This document shows positions 57,348 to 64,000 of a stretch of 64,000 bases of DNA, piece by piece; the first letter of the stretch is position 1, and each line of letters begins with the position of its first letter. Below the pieces are notes generated by a model. It was not told where the DNA came from. It saw nothing but the letters and a program-made list of their open reading frames with translations, and made no database searches. Position numbers and translations under genes: made by a program. The DNA is from Chaetoderma sp. LZ-2023a (lineage: Eukaryota; Mollusca; Caudofoveata; Chaetodermatida; Chaetodermatidae). The DNA is taken from positions 119,978,109-120,042,108 of the forward strand of contig CM067360.1 in NCBI GenBank assembly GCA_034401795.1, written 5' to 3'.

Positions 57348-57494
57348 TTTAATGCTATTTAGAAGTAGCGTATCTGGTGAACAATGGATTATATTTCGGG
57401 TCCATCATCGCAAGACACATGCATGTTTTCCTGTTATCTGCAATTATGGTAAGTGCAAGCGCGTACCGATGCAAATAATGAAGACATCTAATCT
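57348..57494. other. Short unassigned stretch
   Basis: Nothing recognised. Confidence 0.3.
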
Positions 57495-57840
57495 CCCACT
57501 CACGTATATGGCGTCATAATCAATAACGCCACATGTAGGCCGGCGGCACCGTCATATTTACATACTTAATCATGTGTAATAATTGCATGCCGTTAAAGGA
57601 TGAAAATCTAAAAAGCATTATGTTGAATATTTTGAAACTGATTTGACTCTGTGCTGCTGCTGCTGCCTAGGACATCATCAGCGGCCAGTCAAGTTAGTTT
57701 CTAAATATTCAACATCTTACCTGTATAGTTAGCTTGAAATGTGCATTCTGGGAATTCACGGTTCAATGTAGGGCGCATAGAAATCGATCACAATACGTGC
57801 AGACAGTGGTCGGAGCTTAGTTACATACATTGCTTGAGTG
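57495..57840 (-). mobile_element. MITE, reverse
   Basis: ATATTTTGAAACTGATTTGA with inverted CAGTCAAGTTAGTTTCTAAA; ends worn. Collinear with 40980-41180. Confidence 0.7.
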
Positions 57841-58700
57841 ATGTCATCCCCCATTCTCAGTATCGTGGGCAATATGCACAAATAAAAGTTAACGATCAAC
57901 CGTATGTAGTGTATCTTAATCGCTAGTGTTCACTATGTTTTTAGAGAATTTGGCTAAATAAGAAAGCTAACAGTGCCGTGACCATGGACTACACTAAATT
58001 ATCTAACTGACCTGCTACCGGTATTACGCTAAACCGGAGATGTTGCTTTAGATGATCATGCTAGTTGCATATGTGCACACAGCAAGCAAGCAGTTTCCAT
58101 GGAGGCAGGCCAGATAACATGATACGATGAATGGTACAAATGTCGATCCAGGAGATATTCCCCATACCTCATTATAATGTGAGGTTCCACCGCACGCCAG
58201 CATCCTGGAATGTGTCTAGTTGGATGCAGTGCATCATGACCATGTTGTGTAACATCTTTCCATTCTACACTGACGAAGCATGCTGTACTATTCCTTGTCG
58301 TAGTAAACTAAGTATCTATCTATTTGTCTGAGTTACATCGTGCGGCAATTCCAAGGTCATGTAATCCTCGACACTAATGAAGCATACGGTTGAGGGATTT
58401 CTCTCTCACCAAATCCGTTATTTGCTAGTCATGAGATTATGCCTAGCTGGCCTCTGTAGATTTGGCGTAATGTTTAATTTTACTCGACACTAGAAACGTG
58501 TGGCTGGCCTTAAATGAACCGAGGGTAATCGGACACCAAACTGTAAGCACGGTGCATGAAGAAATACAGACATCTAATAGACCAGGGCCGTTGCATCTTT
58601 GAATCCGGATAACCTGAATCGGTGTAGTGGAAGAAATTCCAAACCGCTTGCCCAAAGAACACGGGGAGGCGTTCATTTACCACATATTTACACATTTCAA
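57830..58700 (+). repeat. Duplication block I, right copy
   Basis: Matches 41230-42227. Confidence 0.75.
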
Positions 58701-58737
58701 TCTATGCTCCACTAATGTACATTTCCACTCTATCCAT

Positions 58738-59098
58738 CCAGGATATGACGTCATAATTAACTACGTGACGTTTATGACGAAATCACAATCAGTGATGGCA
58801 TGAATGGCGTAGATGTGTACGTTACGAACGCATATTCTAAGACGGACTATGCGTTGCTGTACGAATTGTATGTCTGTTTTTACTATTTAATAAAAGTATG
58901 TTGAATATTTTGAAACTAATTTGACGGGGCGCTGTTGACCCCTAGTCAAATTAGTTTCAACATATTTACCAGCTTATCTGTATAGTTTTCTGCAAATTGC
59001 TAGTCAGGGAGTTCAGGGATGGATCGCTCCAAACACGAGCGAGGTGGAGATTAGCTAGCTGTGAGCGGGGATTAGCAAAAGAATGGAAGGGTCAATTT
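58738..59098 (-). mobile_element. MITE (type B), reverse
   Basis: TATGACGTCATAATTAAC, ATATTTTGAAACTAATTTGA with inverted AGTCAAATTAGTTTCAACAT, right end TGGAAGGGTCAATT. Confidence 0.75.
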
Positions 59099-59156
59099 CT
59101 AGATAAGCACCCCCCCACCACCCACCCACTCCCTTTGTACATGTGTTAGAATCGAT

Positions 59157-59388
59157 TTGCTTCTTAGAAACGTTGTTTCCTAGAAGCGAAATTCCAACGT
59201 AACTATGCAGGTAAGAGTTTGTATCTTTTGACACTAATTTGACTGGGGGCTGTTGCTATGGGAAGAGCGGATCCCAATCGAGTCCGTTTCAAGATGTTTA
59301 ACATAATTGAATGCCCAGCTTTGTGACACTGGCATTTTGAATTACGGTGAGCTGTCTAGAGATATTTAAGATGTTCGGTCTTCTTTCT
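59157..59388 (+). repeat. Duplication block J, right copy (first part)
   Basis: TTTCCTAGAAGCGAAATTC and GACACTAATTTGACTGG match 42240-42330. Confidence 0.6.
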
Positions 59389-59782
59389 GATGGGCCTTTC
59401 CATTTTTAACTATTCCAGCCCATCTCTATCTAAGCTCCACCCACACCTCGCTTGTGTTGGGATCGGTCGATCTCTGAACTTCCTGACTATCAATTTTCAG
59501 AACACTATACAGGTAAGCTGTTGAATATTTTGAAACTCAATTGACTGGGTGCTGTTGCTGCCATAGGCAGCAACAGCGCCCCGTCAAATTAGTTTCAAAA
59601 TATTCAACAACATGTTTATTAAATAATAGAGGCATACAATTCTTACAACGTGACGGAGTTAAAGACCGATCTAATAGAATCAGTTATGACGCAATGCTTG
59701 TGAAATCATCCAACAAGTCGCTTAGCTGATTATGGCATCATATGACGACAACTCATCAATGGATACTCTGGAAAGGTGAATT
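59389..59782 (+). mobile_element. MITE (type B), best copy with intact core palindrome
   Basis: Ends GATGGGCCTTTCCA and TGGAAAGGTGAATT are inverted. The core 59520-59608 is a near-perfect 89-base palindrome: GTTGAATATTTTGAAACT opposite AGTTTCAAAATATTCAAC and GCTGTTGCTGCC opposite GGCAGCAACAGC. Confidence 0.85.
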
Positions 59783-60110
59783 GGATTGTTAGGTGACTAT
59801 AATCATTTCCTAGATTAATGAACTCTTGCGCACACATTGAATCCAACAAAATATGCAAAACATAATAACAAATATATGTGGCTAGTCGGAATTGTTGTAT
59901 AAAAGGAAAAGAGTATTCAGTAAAAATAGGCCAACACCATGAGATTAGAGGCCTCAAGTAAGTGGCAATCGATTATTGTAACTCTGGACCGTTTGCCTGA
60001 CGCAAAAAATACAAACCACACTGATATATTAGTGGGATAATGCTTAACTGCGCAATTGAAATGTTTATACTATTTTATGAGCATCTCTCAACACTGGCCT
60101 AATCGATAAG
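59783..60110 (+). repeat. Block J, right copy (second part), then unassigned
   Basis: AGAGTATTCAGTAAAAATAG and GCCAAC match 42625-42660. Confidence 0.5.
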
Positions 60111-60445
60111 TATGCATTCATCGTTCAGTCACTGAGATTGGGCACCCATCTCTAGAGAGGTAATCACTAACTTATACACATCTATCACCACATCCCTAAT
60201 CGTAATCACTCAGCCAGTCTGATTGTGCATCCATCGATACAAGGGTAATCTACAATGTATGCATGTCTATCGCTGCATCCATAATCGTACTTGCTCGTCC
60301 AACGCGGAGGCAATCAGAGTGCGTGGCCATCGCCACAGGGTTTGTCAGTAACACTATTGTCAGGTATGATTATAATGTATGCACTTCTATCGCTACAGCC
60401 CTAGCCCGAACACGTTGCTTTGATTGGCAGGTGAGGCTGATGTAA
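60110..60445. repeat. Roughly 100-bp tandem repeat, about three units
   Basis: Each unit has CATCCATCG or CCATCGCC, then GTATGCATGTCTATCGCTGC or a variant, then TAATCGTA. The region is inverted relative to 43180-43454. Confidence 0.6.
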
Positions 60446-60471
60446 ATATTGGACTCTGTTTTCTCCATCTC

Positions 60472-60797
<326 letters not shown>

Positions 60798-62217
60798 GAG
60801 CAGCTCGATGTACTAGTAGTAATGGAAGTTTACTTTATAATCTCAGTAGTGTTAGAACTAGTATTAGTAGTAATCTTTCTTATACTTATGCAACTGTTGG
60901 TAGTGTTAGTGTGTGAGTGCAACACTCCATATACATTCTACATATATAAACAGATTTACAGGATGTATAGGTGTCACAAGAAGAGTAAGAATGAACAACG
61001 AAATAGTAATTGTATGATCTTTATTAAAATGTCTTAGAAAAATGCCATAAGACCACTTTGTCCATTTAAAAAAACATTAAATAATACATCAATAATTAGA
61101 ACTTTCTTTCGTTTGATCATATGTGATAATTAATTGCGGGACAGTCGCCAGCTATAGGGGCACCCTTTGATTGGCTCTCACTAGGCACCGGATTTCGAAG
61201 GGATGGGACTTATTCGCCCAGAAATCGAGTGTCAAAAATGTGTGTGTGTGTTGTTGCGCGTGCACACGCCCCTTTTTGGTACGCCATAGATGGGCAATTA
61301 AGACCCGTCCCCTCGAAAGCACGGTCCTTGTGAGAGACAATCAAAACGCGCATCTACCCCCTCCCCACTCCCCCTTCCTACTAACAAATACTCTGCATGT
61401 TCAAATGTATTTATATCTATGAGATATTGTCGGATTAAAGGTGAACGCGCGTTGCCGTGTATGCTCAATACGCACATGTGCACCTTATTAGAAATGAAAT
61501 CATTTAAATTTGAAAATTTTAAAAACGTGACAAACCACAAAATTACAAGGGTCGACAATTCTCTGTTTCACTCGAGTCATCATTTTAATTGATATCCTAA
61601 ACTCGCCGCATGACACGGATGCTTACCTGCAGTAGCCATCATTCACACTCCAATTCCCAGATCATCTTACTCTAAACCCACACACGTGTTCCAGTATTAT
61701 GGTAAACGTGGTTATCAAATACGATTTCACGGGTACTGCACCAAATAGAACCAATGCCACTAGCAAGGTATTAATTGCAAGACTCTCACCATCGTACTAC
61801 ATTCTCTGCTATTGAGCAAAGCGAAACAGTGGAATTATATCCAACAAGTAACCTTTTCACCGAGAAATTCTCCGTGTCTTAATCCCAAGTCAAACAAACG
61901 TGATATTGTTCGAATAATTTTGAAATCAATGGAAGGCAGCACTGCGTCTGGTCGAAGCAATTTCAAAATGTCCCTCAGAATATGTAATGCGTTGTAAATA
62001 GTGTCCTTTTTTCAGGGAGTTCTTAGCCGTTAACCAGACTCATGGCAATCTCTGAAGAAAACCTAAGATTGCCACAAGTGTTGAACGTGCCTTCAACACA
62101 TTTGGAGATGCACCTACTACACTGCTCATGGTGCATAGCTCACTAGGCGGTACACGTCCAATTACTCATAGTGTGGTATACCGTATAAGGTGCTGCAATT
62201 CACCTTTCCAGAGTATC
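60798..62217. other. No gene seen
   Basis: Frames at 61152-61422 on both strands overlap a palindrome-like stretch (GGATTTCGAAGGGATGGGAC near 61190 and GACCCGTCCCCTCGAAAGC near 61302 are inverted), which explains their similar sequences. Nothing else recognised. Confidence 0.4.
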
Positions 62218-62432
62218 CATCCATCGTCTGACTTCAAATGACGTCATACTCAGCTCGGCCCGTGTATGATGACGTCACAATCATTACTTCACAAAGGGTT
62301 CCATATTGACGGTCCCCAAATCTCAAACAGTCTGACACGTCGCATGCCTTGTATGCATTTGTAATTATTTGCTATTTAATAAACACGCTGTTGAGTATTT
62401 TGAAACTAATTTGACTGGGTGCTGTTGCTGCC
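62218..62432 (-). repeat. MITE fragment, reverse
   Basis: Two TGACGTCA sites (about 62239 and 62270), then AGTATTTTGAAACTAATTTG and CTGTTGCTGCC; stops at the core. Confidence 0.7.
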
Positions 62433-62675
62433 TTAACAAGGATACCAAGATAACCATCATCGATATGCAGAACTTCTCATAGGGATGCCTACGTGAGTAT
62501 GTTTAATCCCTCGTGTATCAACAGTGCCTCAAAGCGCTCAGAATAATACTTTATATACCATTAAATCAAGTTGATGGCCAATATTTTCCAAGATATTCTA
62601 ATTTTAGAAGATTATTTTTTGCAAATGTATCGCTGACCTTTGTTTCTCCCCCACCCCCGACTTGATCATTAAAGT

Positions 62676-63014
62676 TGCATATTCACAGCACACTGGTTCA
62701 AAATAAAATTGTTAAAATTATATACTTTTAGAGGCTTACATTGTGTGCCCAGATGTAATGACACGAAATAAGTCATAGCATATGATGATTTCCTTACGTA
62801 TAAATTAGTATTTTTTTTTAAATTGTCAAATTGAATAAGAGGCACGAGTCCTTAATTCAAATTCAGGCTAAATCTAGGAACTGTATTTATATGGAATGAA
62901 ATCATCATATGTTAAACTGTATTTCGTTTCATTACATTGCGGTACACAATTTAAGCCTCTAAAAGTATATAATTTCAACACTCTTATTTTCAAGCAGTGT
63001 GGTGTGACTATGCA
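62676..63014. mobile_element. Snap-back inverted repeat
   Basis: Arms of about 120 bases, 62676-62800 and 62893-63014: TGCATATTCACAGCACAC opposite GTGTGGTGTGACTATGCA, ATTATATACTTTTAGAGGCT opposite AGCCTCTAAAAGTATATAAT, CATATGATGATTTCC opposite GAAATCATCATATG. The loop is about 90 bases. No gene. Confidence 0.85.
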
Positions 63015-63029
63015 CCTTTGAAGGGGTAA

Positions 63030-63235
63030 TGGTAAAGAAAATGAAACTTTTTACTTAGCCAGTGTCTATCCGCAGGCCGAGATTAGGGTATGCTTGAAAA
63101 TGTACCACTATAATAACCAGTCGTTATAGTGGTAAATATTCAAAAATACTCTTTTCTAGTTCTTTAAAATAGCCATGTCTGAAGACCACTGCAAAGTTGT
63201 TTTTGGTCAGTTTGACCATTACATTGTTATGTCGA
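63030..63235 (+). mobile_element. FB2 foldback copy
   Basis: GAAAATGTACCACTATAATA opposite GTTATAGTGGTAAATATTC at the centre; right part GGTCAGTTTGACCATTAC as in 16785-16810. Confidence 0.65.
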
Positions 63236-64000
63236 AAGAAGATAATTCTATCGATATGATTTGCTATAGACACGGGCAGAGAGGCAAGCATATACTAAAA
63301 CAATCTCTGTATCAATCGACAACTATTCTGCCATATTAATTGAAATGGTTCATTTTTGTCGGACCTCTACAGTAATGGCAACAGAGACTATTGCAATTAA
63401 TGTAGCTGATACAAATCTGAAGGACAAGATCGTATATCGACATATAATCTTATATACACGAGTTTATGTACACCTAATCGATGTCAAATGGGCAAGCTGT
63501 TATGTTTGAATCCAACCTTGAAGATGTAATGTGAAAGTTATTACGGGAGATATAATATCCTCTGATAAAATATGATCCATTGCGATGATCGCTTATATTT
63601 TGCCATCATAAATCTGATGTGAATCTAATTATACGCTCTCATGCTGGTGTATGATAGGTTTATGCCGTCAGGGTTGTTCGCTAATCGATAAAAGCTTGAA
63701 TACATACAAAGCCAATTTGATATGCTGTAGATGGCAAGATTTGTTAGATTACTGCCGTTTAGAAAGTAACTTAGCTAGCTTCTTCTTTGGTATTGCCCAT
63801 ATATCTGGTGCGAGAATATGTATACGTGTATGCGTATGCATGTATTTGTATGCATGTATGCGCGTATACGTGTATGCTCGCACGTGTGTGTGTTTGGGCG
63901 ATTCAAGATATGTTCTTCCTCTGTTAAGGGCACTGTTAAATCCAATTATGAATACGTGCAGTTCTGAGGTCAGCATCAGAGTCAGTGTTTGACTACACAT
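63236..64000. other. Repeat fragment and alternating purine-pyrimidine tract; no gene
   Basis: 63620-63830 resembles 38150-38330. 63815-63890 is GTATACGTGTATGCG-type alternating sequence. The two opposed frames to the window edge overlap this tract and show no family resemblance. Confidence 0.45.

Overview
The window is animal DNA, most likely from an aquatic invertebrate. No species can be named. The evidence is eukaryotic: a Penelope-like retroelement, decayed multicopy nuclease-like genes of a kind I know from cnidarians, sponges, molluscs and other invertebrates, LINE remnants, hairpin-cored MITEs and many long microsatellites. I see no convincing single-copy host gene, tRNA, rRNA or CRISPR array. 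Nearly all 64 kb is transposable-element sequence, much of it nested.

Layout. (1) 46-5895: two decayed copies of one gene family lie tail to tail. The forward copy still carries a FEN/XPG-like nuclease core and a C-terminal CXC cysteine cluster; the reverse copy belongs to another subfamily. (2) 5967-11950: an anonymous repeat is split in two by microsatellites and an apparently intact Penelope-like element (PLE) on the minus strand (about 7337-11650). ORF1 (568 aa) ends in an SGNH-hydrolase domain; ORF2 (784 aa) has reverse transcriptase and GIY-YIG endonuclease. ORF1 ends on a correctly phased UUUAAAC slippery heptamer followed directly by its stop codon, and the -1 frame is ORF2, which has no early AUG. 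(3) 11950-25000: repeat-rich, gene-poor DNA with MITEs, palindromic foldback units, two inverted Oct-like (ATTTGCAT) satellites, simple repeats and a LINE scrap. (4) 25381-28321: a third decayed copy of the nuclease-like family, bounded by inverted repeats. (5) 28700-60500: a chain of repeat blocks that occurs twice in the same order, about 16 kb apart (left about 29395-42720, right about 45540-59960). This suggests an old segmental duplication. The left unit later received a non-autonomous LTR element (32022-33712); the right unit received arms of a foldback element. A decayed LINE lies between the units. (6) 60480-64000: GA-rich simple repeats, another MITE fragment, a snap-back inverted repeat, a foldback copy and block fragments.

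The most abundant feature is a MITE-like family of about 350-400 bp with roughly 29 copies or fragments. It has a long palindromic core, terminal inverted repeats of two types, and many CRE-like TGACGTCA sites. All alignments were made by eye; percent identities are rough and block edges are approximate to tens of bases.
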